NCBI GenBank assembly: GCA_965267435.1
Contig: OZ253960.1
Span: 4,402,001-4,466,000 of the forward strand
Reading direction: 5' to 3'
DNA from: JAWPMT01 sp965267435
GTDB taxonomy: Bacteria; Bacteroidota; Bacteroidia; Cytophagales; Cyclobacteriaceae
DNA: 64,000 bases
Position 1 is the stretch's first letter, and the number at the start of each line of letters is the position of its first letter. The position numbers and the translations under genes were made by a program. Positions 15,855 to 25,213 of this stretch are shown piece after piece. The notes under the pieces are model-generated. The model had not been told where the DNA came from and searched no databases. It saw only the letters and a list, made by a program, of their open reading frames with translations.

Positions 15855-17180
15855 ATGATGAATTGGGAAAAGCTGATGTCGCCATTGCGGGCCGGCGAGT
15901 CACAAACAAGTGTCGATGACGAGATCCGGACGCGATTTGATCAGGATTATGATCGGATCGTGTTTTCTCACCCCTTTCGGAAGCTGCAGGATAAAACGCA
16001 AGTCTTTCCGCTACCGGAGCATGACTTCGTTCACACCCGATTGACGCACAGTCTGGAGGTATCGAGCGTAGGACGATCTCTGGGCAAGGAAGTCGGTAAG
16101 ACGCTCATTGAGCGCCATGGTCTGTCACTATCGACCCATCATTTTGGTGGCGTGGTGGCCGCGGCCTCCCTTGCCCATGACCTGGGCAATCCACCATTTG
16201 GACACTCTGGTGAGGATGGGATAAGCGCGTATTTTACAACGCAGTCGGGGACGAAACTCCAATCCGAAGTAAAGGGAGAGGAATGGGTGGAATTGAACAG
16301 ATTCGAAGGAAACGCTCAGGGATTTCGTATCCTCAACCATGAAAGGTACGGTGGCCTCCGACTTACGTACGCGACCTTAGCGGCCTTCACCAAATACCCG
16401 AAAACGGCTTCCTCCCCCTCCGACAAGCAGCGACGAAGTCAGAAGAAATATGGCATCTGTATCAGCGACAGGGAGCTGTACAAAAATTTGGCTGCCGAAA
16501 TGGAAATCCCTGCGGTCACTCGGGATGTCTACCTCCGACATCCGCTATCATTCCTGGTGGAAGCAGCAGATGACATTTGCTATCATATCATCGACCTCGA
16601 AGACGGATGCAGGTTAGGCCTGGTGAGCCTGGAGGAAACTGTGGAACTGCTCTCCGCTATTATTGGCGATCGCTTTTCAGTAGAAAAATTTCAAAAGATC
16701 ACCAGCAAAGACGAGAAGCTCGGGCTCCTGAGAGCCATGGCCATCCACCAACTGGTCACCGAATGCGTGGAGTGCTTTCTCGACAATGAGAAGGGTCTGC
16801 TGACAGGTGAATTTGATCAGTCCTTGACCGATGAGATCCCGTCCGCTCCCGTCCTCAGCCGGATCATCGATCTATCAATAAAGAAGATCTATCGCGCGCG
16901 GCAAGTTGTTGAGCGGGAAGCAGCGGGATTTGAAATCATTGAAAAGCTCATGCAGGCTTTCTGTGAAGCCATGTATGACAAGCACCACGGATCCAAATTC
17001 CAAAACCCAAGATTGCGGGCCATCTACAGGTTACTACCAGCAGATTATGATCACCTGATGAGTCGTGAGAATTCCATCTACACAAATCTGCAGGTGATCG
17101 TAGACTTCGTAAGTGGCCTAACCGACAAAGCGGCGGTCAATCTTTACAAGACCATCTCCGGCTTCACGCTACCAAGTTGA
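15855..17180 (+). CDS. dgt: Deoxyguanosinetriphosphate triphosphohydrolase
   Basis: This HD-domain enzyme hydrolyses dGTP (or other dNTPs) to the nucleoside and triphosphate, trimming dNTP pools. In 441 residues it shows DDEIRTRFDQDYDRIVFSHPFRKLQDKTQVFPL at the N terminus, the first metal His in HTRLTHSLEV, the HD pair with its extension in LAHDLGNPPFGHSGE (near residue 109), NRFEGNAQGFRIL, and the later metal Asp region VEAADDICYHIIDLED. These are complete for the Dgt family. Two adjacent ATGs (15855, 15858) could serve as start. It follows the MtfA-like gene by 13 nt, consistent with a glyS-mtfA-dgt transcript. Confidence 0.93.
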   Translation: MMNWEKLMSPLRAGESQTSVDDEIRTRFDQDYDRIVFSHPFRKLQDKTQVFPLPEHDFVHTRLTHSLEVSSVGRSLGKEVGKTLIERHGLSLSTHHFGGVVAAASLAHDLGNPPFGHSGEDGISAYFTTQSGTKLQSEVKGEEWVELNRFEGNAQGFRILNHERYGGLRLTYATLAAFTKYPKTASSPSDKQRRSQKKYGICISDRELYKNLAAEMEIPAVTRDVYLRHPLSFLVEAADDICYHIIDLEDGCRLGLVSLEETVELLSAIIGDRFSVEKFQKITSKDEKLGLLRAMAIHQLVTECVECFLDNEKGLLTGEFDQSLTDEIPSAPVLSRIIDLSIKKIYRARQVVEREAAGFEIIEKLMQAFCEAMYDKHHGSKFQNPRLRAIYRLLPADYDHLMSRENSIYTNLQVIVDFVSGLTDKAAVNLYKTISGFTLPS

Positions 17181-17263
17181 GGAGGTCGGGAACTATGACC
17201 ATTGTATGTAAACAATGCATGGATTTTAGGTGTTTCTTTGTACTTCATAACCAGGCTCTTTCG

Positions 17264-17295
17264 TTCGATCGAAGTGGATAAAATCATTAAATTTG
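17264..17295 (+). promoter_or_regulatory. Candidate promoter of the RND exporter gene
   Basis: TTCG (17264-17267) followed after 20 nt by TAAATTTG (17288-17295) is a one-mismatch fit to the Bacteroidota promoter, in a 232-nt gap. The leader would be about 110 nt. Confidence 0.45.
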
Positions 17296-17412
17296 CGGAC
17301 TGTTTCAACATGTAAGGGCTACAGGAAGGCGGAACGATTTAGAAGTGGCAATCTCTTTAGTACCAAAATCTATTTTCTCAGGGAAGAAATTCGGTCAAAT
17401 AGACTGTAACTA

Positions 17413-19794
17413 ATGTGGTATAGGCTCTCAAAATTCATCCTCAAATACCGGTTACTCCTCATTTCGGCCGTGGCCATCATTACGGCCATCATGGGCTACT
17501 ATGCTCAGTTCACGAGGATGTCCTATGAGATGATCAGTATCGTTCCCGATGATGATCCCGATGCGATCTACTTTCAGCAGTTCAAAGAGTTGTTTGGTCA
17601 GGACGGGAATATCATCGCTTTCGGCTTTGAGGACAGCACGATCTACCAGGTGGACAACTTCCGCAGGGTCGGTTATATGATTGATGAGCTCGAGAAGCTC
17701 AATGGTGTGATCGATGTACTCGGACTACCCAACTTGCAGAAGCTCGCCAAAAATCAGGAGCAGAAGAGGTTCGATCTGGAAGACGTCTTCCCTGCTCAGA
17801 TCATGTCGCAAGAGCATCTTGATAGCCTGATTGCAGGGGCGTCGTCACTGAAGTTTTATAGCGGCCAGCTGATCAACCCCGAAACAGGTGCCTCCCTGGT
17901 TGTCATATCCCTGGACAAGGAAATCATCAATTCCGAGGATCGCATAGAATTGATCTACGACATCGAGAGGATCGGGCTGGAATTCGAACGAGCAACAGAT
18001 ATTGACGTGCATATCGCTGGTCTACCGTATGTACGGACCACGAACATGACCCGGATCAAGGGGGAACTCAATAAGTTTCTGATCCTTTCTATCGTGGTCA
18101 CCGCGGCGATCCTATTCTTCTTTTTCCGTTCGATCAAAGCCGTCCTGATACCTCTGGTCATCATCGGATCTGTGATCGTATGGGTGCTGGGATCTGTCAC
18201 GCTCTTTGGCTATGAGCTGACGGCATTGACCGGACTGATCCCATCGATCATTGTTGTGATAGGTATCCCTAACAGCGTCTATCTGCTCAACAAGTACCAT
18301 CACGAATTCGCACAACATGGCGATCATCATCGGGCGCTCCGGCAGATCATAAGAAAAATTGGGATCATCACCCTGATAACGAATGCCACCACTGCCATCG
18401 GATTCCTTGTTCTGATCTCGACGCAGATCCCCATTCTGATGGAATTTGGCATCATCGCGGGTATTAATATCCTGGCAACATTTATCGTCAGTATCATCTT
18501 GCTGCCGAGCATCTTTTCGTACGTCAAGCCCCCCAATCAGCGACACCTCAAGCATCTCGAGTTTCCGTTGTTGCAGGCCATCCTAAGGTGGCTCGACCTG
18601 ATCGTTAGAAGACATCGACCAGCAATATTCCTGATGACCATCATCGGGATCACCATCTCTGTATTTGGACTGCTACAGATCCGGGCATTGTCCTACCTCG
18701 TGGATGACCTACCCGAATCGACAGATGTCATGAAGGACTTACGCTTTTTCGAGAGAAACTTCGAGGGAATCATGCCCCTGGAGTTGGTCGTAGACACTGG
18801 CACGAAGAATGGCGTCAAGAACCTCCGATTCCTGCGAGAAATCGACGGCTTCCAAAGCTATATGGACTCCCTGCCTTACATCTCACAGCCCATCTCGGTT
18901 GTCACTTTTATAAAAGCGGCGAAGCAGGCGTTTTACAATGATGCTCCCAGCTTTTACTCCTTACCCACCAATCGGGAAAGGGGATTGATCCTACAATACC
19001 TGGAGGGCAACGAAGAGCAAAAGAAGCTGTCACAGTCCTTTGTCGACACCACAGGCCAGATCATCCGGGTGTCCTTGAAAGTCGCCGACGTGGGCTCCAC
19101 AAGAATGGACTCACTCGTCAACGACGTGATCAGACCACGGATCGATGAGTACTTCGCCGAAAGCAAGCTGTCCGCTGACATAACGGGCACGACCTACCTT
19201 TTCATCAAGGGCAACAAGTTCCTCATAGAGAACCTGATCACCTCGATGATCATTGCCTTCGTTATCATCGCCATCATCATGGCCATACTATTCCGAAAGG
19301 GTAAGATGATCGTCATCTCTCTGATCCCGAATGTCATCCCTCTGGTAATGACAGGAGCAATCATGGGGTACTTTGGGATCCCACTCAAACCCAGCACGGC
19401 GCTTGTCTTCAGCATTGCTTTTGGGATTTCCGTGGATGACTCCATACACTTTCTCGCCAAGTACCGGCAGGAATTGGCCCGAAATGGTGGGGATGTTTCC
19501 CTTGCGATCAGCGTCAGTATTCGGGAGACTGGTACGAGTATGATCTATACTTCGATCATATTGTTCTTTGGCTTCGTGATTTTCTCTTTTTCACAATTCG
19601 GAGGTACCATCGCCCTGGGCCAACTCACGTCGATCACTCTGCTCATTGCCATGCTGACCAATGTCATTTTGTTGCCCGCGTTACTCATGCAATTTGACAA
19701 AAGGACAGTGACGCAAACCAACGACGCTACTGTTCCGTTCAGTGAGAACGGACAAGACCATAGCCATTCCAGCTCAGAAATCCTGAATCAATAA
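17413..19794 (+). CDS. RND/MMPL superfamily exporter with sterol-sensing-like domains
   Basis: This 793-residue inner-membrane protein has two repeats, each with one transmembrane helix, a large periplasmic loop and five or six more helices. Helix 1 is LLLISAVAIITAIMGYYA; the first bundle starts near 215 (LILSIVVTAAILFFFFRSIKAVLIPLV) and includes TGLIPSIIVVIGIPNSVYLLNKY. The second half contains the conserved SSD motif FGISVDDSIHFLAKYRQEL. Such proteins export lipids or hydrophobic compounds (compare MmpL and the hopanoid exporter HpnN), using the proton gradient; no partner protein is encoded nearby, so the substrate is unknown. The polar C-terminal tail (NDATVPFSENGQDHSHSSSE) is unstructured. 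ileS begins 23 nt later. Confidence 0.88.
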   Translation: MWYRLSKFILKYRLLLISAVAIITAIMGYYAQFTRMSYEMISIVPDDDPDAIYFQQFKELFGQDGNIIAFGFEDSTIYQVDNFRRVGYMIDELEKLNGVIDVLGLPNLQKLAKNQEQKRFDLEDVFPAQIMSQEHLDSLIAGASSLKFYSGQLINPETGASLVVISLDKEIINSEDRIELIYDIERIGLEFERATDIDVHIAGLPYVRTTNMTRIKGELNKFLILSIVVTAAILFFFFRSIKAVLIPLVIIGSVIVWVLGSVTLFGYELTALTGLIPSIIVVIGIPNSVYLLNKYHHEFAQHGDHHRALRQIIRKIGIITLITNATTAIGFLVLISTQIPILMEFGIIAGINILATFIVSIILLPSIFSYVKPPNQRHLKHLEFPLLQAILRWLDLIVRRHRPAIFLMTIIGITISVFGLLQIRALSYLVDDLPESTDVMKDLRFFERNFEGIMPLELVVDTGTKNGVKNLRFLREIDGFQSYMDSLPYISQPISVVTFIKAAKQAFYNDAPSFYSLPTNRERGLILQYLEGNEEQKKLSQSFVDTTGQIIRVSLKVADVGSTRMDSLVNDVIRPRIDEYFAESKLSADITGTTYLFIKGNKFLIENLITSMIIAFVIIAIIMAILFRKGKMIVISLIPNVIPLVMTGAIMGYFGIPLKPSTALVFSIAFGISVDDSIHFLAKYRQELARNGGDVSLAISVSIRETGTSMIYTSIILFFGFVIFSFSQFGGTIALGQLTSITLLIAMLTNVILLPALLMQFDKRTVTQTNDATVPFSENGQDHSHSSSEILNQ

Positions 19795-19817
19795 GAAAAT
19801 ACTCGGTTCGCGCACCA

Positions 19818-22800
19818 ATGAAGAAGTATCCCGAATACAAACAAGTTGATTACCCAACCATCGCTAGCGAGGTCCTCAAGTTTTGGGAAGACAACCGTGT
19901 TTTTGAAAGGTCTGTCACAGACCGGGAAGGCGCAGAGACTTTCACCTTTTATGAAGGTCCCCCTTCTGCTAACGGTAGCCCTGGGATCCACCACGTCATT
20001 GCCCGGACCATCAAAGACATCTTCTGCCGTTACAAGACGCAACAAGGATACCAGGTAAAGCGCAAAGGCGGCTGGGACACGCACGGCCTACCAGTGGAAA
20101 TCCAGGTAGAAAAACAACTGGGCATCACCAAAGATGACATTGGTAAAAAGATCTCCGTCGAGGAGTACAATCAGAAGTGCCAGGAAGCGGTGATGAAGTT
20201 CAAGGACGAGTGGGACGACCTCACCAGGAAGATGGGATACTGGGTAGACCTGCAGAATCCGTACATCACGTTCAAGCGAGACTACATGGAGAGCCTCTGG
20301 CATCTCCTCAAGCAGCTGTTCGAAAAGGGACTGCTGTACAAAGGCTACACCGTACAGCCGTACTCGCCTGCAGCAGGGACGGGACTGAGTTCTCATGAGC
20401 TCAATCAACCCGGCACCTACCAGGACGTCAAAGACACCTCGATCGTCGCGCAGTTCAAGGTGAAGAAAACGGATTTGTCGCAAGAGTTCTTTGACGGTGA
20501 GGAGGACCTACGGATACTCGCCTGGACGACCACGCCGTGGACGCTGCCCTCCAACTGCGCCCTGGCCATCGGTGAAGACATTGATTATGTGAAGGTGAAG
20601 ACCTTCAACCAGTATACGCATGAAGCCGTATCGGTCATCCTGGCTAAGGATCTCGTCGCCAACTTCTTCAATCCTAAGGCGAAAGATCTTCGCCTTGATG
20701 AATATGAGGCGGGAGCCAAACTGATCCCATATGAGATCAGCGAGCCTTTCAAAGGCAAGAAGATGTTGGAGTGGCGCTACGAGCAACTCATGCCGTACGT
20801 CACCAATGAAAACCTGGAAAAGAATGCCTTCAGGGTCATTGCAGGAGATTTCGTATCCACCGAAGATGGTACGGGCGTGGTACATACTGCCTCGGTTTTT
20901 GGCGCGGATGACTTTCGCGTAGCGCAGCAGAATGGTGTCCCTGCAGTAATGGTGCAGGACGAAAGTGGCCACGACCAGCCATTGGTGGACAAACATGGCC
21001 AGTTTGTAAAGGAAGTGACGGACTTCGCGGGCCGATTCGTGAAAGAAGAGTACTACGATGATGAGGTCCGCAAGGCACCCGATTTTAAACCGACGGACGT
21101 CCTCATTGCCATCAAACTGAAAGAGGACAACAAGGCCTTCAAGGTTGAGAAATACGAGCACAGCTATCCCCACTGCTGGCGAACGGATAAACCGATACTC
21201 TACTACCCTTTGGACTCGTGGTTCATCAAGACCACTGCTTTGAAGGACCGGCTTGTTGATTTGAACAAGACCATCAATTGGAAGCCGGCTGCTACCGGGA
21301 CTGGACGATTTGGCAACTGGCTGGAGAATCTGGTGGACTGGAATCTGAGCCGCTCAAGGTATTGGGGTACACCGCTGCCCATATGGGTGACCAAGGATCG
21401 GCAATCGATGAAATGCATCGGGAGTCTGGCGGAGTTGCGTGAAGAGGTAGACAAGGCTGTCCAGGCCAACTTGATGGATGAACCTCTCTCCGAGGATTTT
21501 GACTTGCATCGCCCCTACGTGGACAATGTGGTGTTGGTATCGGACGACGGCGAGCCGATGTACCGGGAACCAGACCTGATCGACGTCTGGTTTGACTCGG
21601 GGGCCATGCCTTATGCCCAGTGGCACTATCCTTTTGAAAACAAGGAGGTCTTCGAAGCGAATTTTCCTGCAGATTTCATTTCGGAAGGTGTAGACCAGAC
21701 CCGTGGTTGGTTTTTCACCCTTCACGCCATTGGTGTACTGCTCTACGATAGTGTCGCTTTCAAAAACGTTTTGTCAACCGGGCTTGTGCTTGACAAGAAC
21801 GGCAACAAGATGTCGAAGAGGTTGGGCAATGCGGTGAATCCGTTTGAGACGCTGGCCAAGTATGGTCCGGACCCCACAAGGTGGTACATGATCGCCAATG
21901 CCAACCCATGGGATAACATGAAGTTTGACCTGGATGGTGTGCTGGAGGTGCAGCGAAAACTCTTCGGTACGTTGTCCAATACCTACTCCTTCTTCGCACT
22001 CTATGCAAACATTGACGGGTTCACATTTGAGAATGAGACCCTACCCCTGTCGCAGCGCACAGAAAGTGATCGCTGGATATTAAGTAGGCTCAACACGTTG
22101 ATCAGCGAAGTCTCGGCTAGCATGGATGACTATGAGCCGACAAAAGCCGCACGGGCTATCCAGTCTTTCGTTACAGACGACTTGAGTAACTGGTACGTCC
22201 GGTTGAACAGAAAGCGCTTCTGGGTCGGAGAGTACAACGAAAACAAAGAAGCCGCGTACCAAACGCTTTACACGTGCCTGAAGGTAACGGCAAAGCTCAT
22301 GGCGCCCATCGCTCCATTTTATTCCGAGCGATTGTTTCAAGACCTCAATTCCATTACAGGGTCAGATGAGGCCCTCTCAGTGCACCTCACGCTTTTCCCC
22401 CGAAAAGACGAGAAGGCGGTGGACGAGGAGTTGGAGGCCCGTATGCACCTGGCACAGCTTGCGTCATCGCTGGTGCATTCGTTGCGTCGCAAGGAGAAAA
22501 TCAAGGTGCGCCAGCCGTTGACGAAAATCATGATCCCTATCCTTTATCCCGGAGAAAGGGAGCGGCTGCTGCTGGTGGAAGAATTGATCATATCAGAGAC
22601 CAATGTCAAAGCCGTCGAATACTTAGATGATGCTTCTGGCGTTTTGGTGAAAAAGATAAAGCCTAACTTTCGCAAGCTCGGTGCTTCGTATGGTCCCAAA
22701 ATGAAGAAGCTGACTCCCATGATTTCGGCACTGGGTCAAGAGGAAATCCAAACATTTGAGAGGGCAGGAGAGTATTTGTTTGTTGTAGACGATGAAGATA

Positions 22801-23174
22801 TCCAATTGACCCTCGATGACGTAGAAATCGTATCAGAGGATATTCCCGGTTGGTTGGTAGCGAGTGAGGATGGACTCACAGTCGCTCTTGATGTGACGAT
22901 CACCGACGAGCTACGACGGGAGGGCATCGCGAGAGACGTTGTTAATCGCATCCAGAACCTGAGAAAGACGAAGGGGCTCGACGTGCAGGATAAAATTGCA
23001 ATTGCCTATCAAAGCCAGGAAGCATTGATGGAAGAGGCGATTGCAGAGCATGGAGAATACATCATGAGAGAAACCCAGGCCCTGACACTGAATCAAGGCA
23101 CCAATGGATCGGACGCCGACACCTTGGATATAGATGGCATAGACCTGGTCATTGGCTTAAAAGTTGTGAGCTAG
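19818..23174 (+). CDS. ileS: Isoleucyl-tRNA synthetase, IleRS2-like with GxHH signature
   Basis: This class I synthetase charges tRNA-Ile and edits valine. At 1118 aa it is longer than E. coli IleRS and resembles the IleRS2/eukaryote-like branch. The catalytic signature reads GIHH (residues 56-59, in ANGSPGIHHVIARTIKDI) in place of HxGH. The second signature is KMSKRLGN rather than KMSKS. The editing domain (about 190-400, AWTTTPWTLPSNCALAIGEDID), the WFDSG segment, the Met/Leu/Ile-type anticodon domain (~700-850) and a long C-terminal extension without the IleRS1 zinc cysteines are present. The swapped GxHH motif has been described in a minority of IleRS2 proteins and linked to strong mupirocin resistance. 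lspA follows 17 nt downstream. Confidence 0.97.
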   Translation: MKKYPEYKQVDYPTIASEVLKFWEDNRVFERSVTDREGAETFTFYEGPPSANGSPGIHHVIARTIKDIFCRYKTQQGYQVKRKGGWDTHGLPVEIQVEKQLGITKDDIGKKISVEEYNQKCQEAVMKFKDEWDDLTRKMGYWVDLQNPYITFKRDYMESLWHLLKQLFEKGLLYKGYTVQPYSPAAGTGLSSHELNQPGTYQDVKDTSIVAQFKVKKTDLSQEFFDGEEDLRILAWTTTPWTLPSNCALAIGEDIDYVKVKTFNQYTHEAVSVILAKDLVANFFNPKAKDLRLDEYEAGAKLIPYEISEPFKGKKMLEWRYEQLMPYVTNENLEKNAFRVIAGDFVSTEDGTGVVHTASVFGADDFRVAQQNGVPAVMVQDESGHDQPLVDKHGQFVKEVTDFAGRFVKEEYYDDEVRKAPDFKPTDVLIAIKLKEDNKAFKVEKYEHSYPHCWRTDKPILYYPLDSWFIKTTALKDRLVDLNKTINWKPAATGTGRFGNWLENLVDWNLSRSRYWGTPLPIWVTKDRQSMKCIGSLAELREEVDKAVQANLMDEPLSEDFDLHRPYVDNVVLVSDDGEPMYREPDLIDVWFDSGAMPYAQWHYPFENKEVFEANFPADFISEGVDQTRGWFFTLHAIGVLLYDSVAFKNVLSTGLVLDKNGNKMSKRLGNAVNPFETLAKYGPDPTRWYMIANANPWDNMKFDLDGVLEVQRKLFGTLSNTYSFFALYANIDGFTFENETLPLSQRTESDRWILSRLNTLISEVSASMDDYEPTKAARAIQSFVTDDLSNWYVRLNRKRFWVGEYNENKEAAYQTLYTCLKVTAKLMAPIAPFYSERLFQDLNSITGSDEALSVHLTLFPRKDEKAVDEELEARMHLAQLASSLVHSLRRKEKIKVRQPLTKIMIPILYPGERERLLLVEELIISETNVKAVEYLDDASGVLVKKIKPNFRKLGASYGPKMKKLTPMISALGQEEIQTFERAGEYLFVVDDEDIQLTLDDVEIVSEDIPGWLVASEDGLTVALDVTITDELRREGIARDVVNRIQNLRKTKGLDVQDKIAIAYQSQEALMEEAIAEHGEYIMRETQALTLNQGTNGSDADTLDIDGIDLVIGLKVVS

Positions 23175-23191
23175 TTGAAAACCGTTGAAGA

Positions 23192-23836
23192 ATGATTGAA
23201 AAACTCAAAAACCTCCTCCCTTACTACCTGATTAGCGTGCTGGTCATCACGATCGATCAGATTGTCAAAATGTTGGTCCACTTCAACATGGACATGGGAT
23301 CAAAGGGGCAGATCAAAATATTCGGTGATTGGTTCAAACTCCACTACCTCACCAACCCTGGAATGGCCTTTGGGATGGAACTGCCAATCGAAAACAGCAA
23401 GGTCGTCCTGACAATCTTTCGTATCCTAGCGATGTTCGCCATCGGGTACTACTTGTATATGATGCATCGTCGGCAAGCGCATAGCGGTTTTCTGGTATGC
23501 ATCGCGTTGATTCTCGGTGGGGCAATTGGCAACCTTATCGATAGCATCTTCTACGGCGTGTGGATCGACAATGCGCCGTTTGATGCACCCACACCATGGT
23601 TTTATGGACAGGTTGTCGATATGTTCTACATAGACATCTGGGAGGGACAGCTCCCGAGCTTCCTGGGCGGAGGCTATATGGCGCTGTGGCCGGTCTTCAA
23701 TGTGGCAGATGCATCCATATTCATCGCCATATCGGTGATCCTCATTTGGCAGCGAAAGTTCTTCCAGGAGGAAATGAAGGAAGAGACGGAAGATCAAAGC
23801 TCCGTTCCTGCTGATACCCCCATCAGCCCTCAGTGA
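23192..23836 (+). CDS. lspA: Lipoprotein signal peptidase (signal peptidase II)
   Basis: LspA cleaves the signal peptide of diacylated prolipoproteins in the inner membrane; several lipoproteins in this window are likely clients. The 214-residue protein has four membrane helices: LISVLVITIDQIVKMLV, VVLTIFRILAMFAIGYYLY, FLVCIALILGGAIGNLIDS and IFIAISVILIWQ. The catalytic aspartates lie in GNLIDSIFYGVWID (about residue 119) and VFNVADASIF (about 172). The NPGMAFGM segment is also typical. It is longer than E. coli LspA, with an insertion before the second Asp (DAPTPWFYGQVVDMFYIDIW) and a polar tail. It overlaps the next gene by four bases (GTGA). Confidence 0.95.
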   Translation: MIEKLKNLLPYYLISVLVITIDQIVKMLVHFNMDMGSKGQIKIFGDWFKLHYLTNPGMAFGMELPIENSKVVLTIFRILAMFAIGYYLYMMHRRQAHSGFLVCIALILGGAIGNLIDSIFYGVWIDNAPFDAPTPWFYGQVVDMFYIDIWEGQLPSFLGGGYMALWPVFNVADASIFIAISVILIWQRKFFQEEMKEETEDQSSVPADTPISPQ

Positions 23837-24741
23837 CCAAGCGGCTGATTGCCGTTGTCGTCGGCATTGTCGGTGTCTTGCTTTTCTCGACCAAGGCGGT
23901 TTTGGTCAAACTCGCCTATCAACATGAGGTAGACGCAGTTACGCTCCTGCTTTTGCGCATGAGTTTCGCTATACCATTTTATTTGACCGTGATCTTCACC
24001 AAAGCGCGACCACTCTCGAGCACGACACGCAGGGAATATGTCTTTGTATTTCTCTTTGGGTTTCTCGGATACTATCTGGCGAGCTATCTGGATTTCCAGG
24101 GGCTCAAATTTGTAAAAGCAGGCGTCGAACGCCTCATCCTCTTTGCCTACCCATCACTGGTACTGATCATCTCATATGTGGCGCTGCGGGAGCGCATTCT
24201 CAGAAGTCAAATCCTGGCAATTGCCGTCACCTACGTAGGGATATTACTAGTCTTTTTACCCGAAGTAGAAGCCGCCGCAAACAGCAAGACCCTTGTCGGT
24301 GGATTGCTGGTGCTTCTCAGCGCACTATCCTATGCATCCTACATTGTCGGTAGCGGATGGCTGATCCCTAAGTTTGGGGCCTTACGCTTCACCTCCTATT
24401 GTATGACCGTATCGTGCCTGCTCGTGATGGTCCATTATGCTGTGCAACAATCAGGCAACCTGCAGGTAGTATTATCGCTGGACGCCCCAGTATATGGCTA
24501 CGCGTTGCTCATGGCCATCATTTCCACGGTATTGCCATCCTACTTCATCTCGTACGCAATCAAAGAAATCGGAGCCAATCAATTCTCCATCTTCGGAAGC
24601 CTTGGGCCGATATCGACAATCGTGCTGGCATATTTCTTTCTCAACGAGATGCTGGGCTGGATGCAACTACTTGGAGGCACCGTCGTGATCATGGGTATTT
24701 GGATCGCTGAGAGGAAAAAACCAGCACTTAAAGCCCAATAA
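23833..24741 (+). CDS. EamA/DMT family transporter
   Basis: This is a 302-residue membrane protein with ten predicted helices in two five-helix EamA repeats, for example RLIAVVVGIVGVLLFSTKAVLVKLAY, VERLILFAYPSLVLIISYVALRE, LVGGLLVLLSALSYASYIVGSG and FSIFGSLGPISTIVLAYFFLNEMLG. DMT proteins move small metabolites such as amino acids or nucleotide sugars; the substrate cannot be told from sequence. The start is the GTG that forms a GTGA overlap with the lspA stop, giving translational coupling. A weak hairpin (ACTACC/GGTAGT, 24742-24760) lies just after the stop. Confidence 0.88.
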   Translation: MTKRLIAVVVGIVGVLLFSTKAVLVKLAYQHEVDAVTLLLLRMSFAIPFYLTVIFTKARPLSSTTRREYVFVFLFGFLGYYLASYLDFQGLKFVKAGVERLILFAYPSLVLIISYVALRERILRSQILAIAVTYVGILLVFLPEVEAAANSKTLVGGLLVLLSALSYASYIVGSGWLIPKFGALRFTSYCMTVSCLLVMVHYAVQQSGNLQVVLSLDAPVYGYALLMAIISTVLPSYFISYAIKEIGANQFSIFGSLGPISTIVLAYFFLNEMLGWMQLLGGTVVIMGIWIAERKKPALKAQ

Positions 24742-25165
24742 CTACCATTCATCGGGTAGTCTAAGCCTGTCATCTAAAAAAAATTTAAAAAATTTCAATC
24801 GAAAGAGGTTACCTTTTTTGAACTATTCGTATAAAAAATTGAACCATTTGAACACTGATTAATTCTGAACCAATCCTTGGGCGCTTCAATATGAAGAGCC
24901 ACCGATCCGTGCCCTTGTGCGGATCACGTTTGCAGAAGGCAAACCGACTGAAGGGAATGATGGACGCATCAACCGGCGGATTCATAAAGTTTCTGAATGT
25001 CAACAAGGAATATACTTTGCGAGGATTTTCTATCGGTACCCTGGACGTCCGATAAGAAAGTTGTGTTGGTAACCTTCCTCAAAGAGAATATTAGCTATGG
25101 AAAGAAAGTCCAGGATCTAATACTCCAAACTGAACTACTTGATGCAGTTTACCTAAATCAGCACC
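24742..25165 (+). other. Structured intergenic region, possible small RNA or short gene
   Basis: No confident protein gene lies here. The left part (24774-24860) is very AT-rich and carries TTGAAC three times (24818, 24839, 24848). Two adjacent hairpins follow: GATCCG/CGGATC (24904-24925) and GTTTGC-AGAAG-GCAAAC (24928-24944). AGGTTACC (24806-24813) is exactly complementary to GGTAACCT (25068-25075), which could close a long-range fold. A very strong hairpin at 25166-25193 ends the region. A non-coding RNA is the simplest reading, but a short ORF (24891-25055) overlaps it. Neither matches an RNA family I know. Confidence 0.35.
24891..25055 (+). CDS. Possible 54-residue hypothetical protein
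   Basis: An ATG opens a frame of 54 codons beginning MKSHRSVPLCGSRLQKANRL and ending YTLRGFSIGTLDVR before TAA. It is basic, has no signal peptide or membrane helix, and resembles nothing I recognise. Its 5' part coincides with two clear hairpins, so the DNA may instead encode a structured RNA. A second overlapping frame (24997-25281) runs into the downstream hairpin and the CPBP gene and looks accidental. Confidence 0.2.
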   Translation: MKSHRSVPLCGSRLQKANRLKGMMDASTGGFIKFLNVNKEYTLRGFSIGTLDVR

Positions 25166-25193
25166 AGGCCGGGATTCGCACGAGTCCCGGCCT
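25166..25193. terminator. Strong 12-bp hairpin between the structured region and the CPBP gene
   Basis: AGGCCGGGATTC, loop GCAC, GAGTCCCGGCCT forms a 12-bp stem with one G-T pair. On the plus strand it is followed by TCTGCATTTT, a weak T-tract; on the minus strand it lies about 20 nt after the CPBP stop without a T-run. It probably separates the two converging transcripts. Confidence 0.6.
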
Positions 25194-25213
25194 TCTGCAT
25201 TTTAGGCGTTCCA

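Noticed and set aside
24742..24760. ACTACC/GGTAGT hairpin as a terminator of the EamA gene
   Set aside because: The stem is only six pairs and no T-run follows; A-rich sequence follows instead.
25094..25110. A 16-nt match (AGCTATGGAAAGAAAG) shared between the 25.1-kb and 48.7-kb gaps
   Set aside because: One such match in 64 kb is about what chance gives, the flanks do not extend it, and the frames differ.
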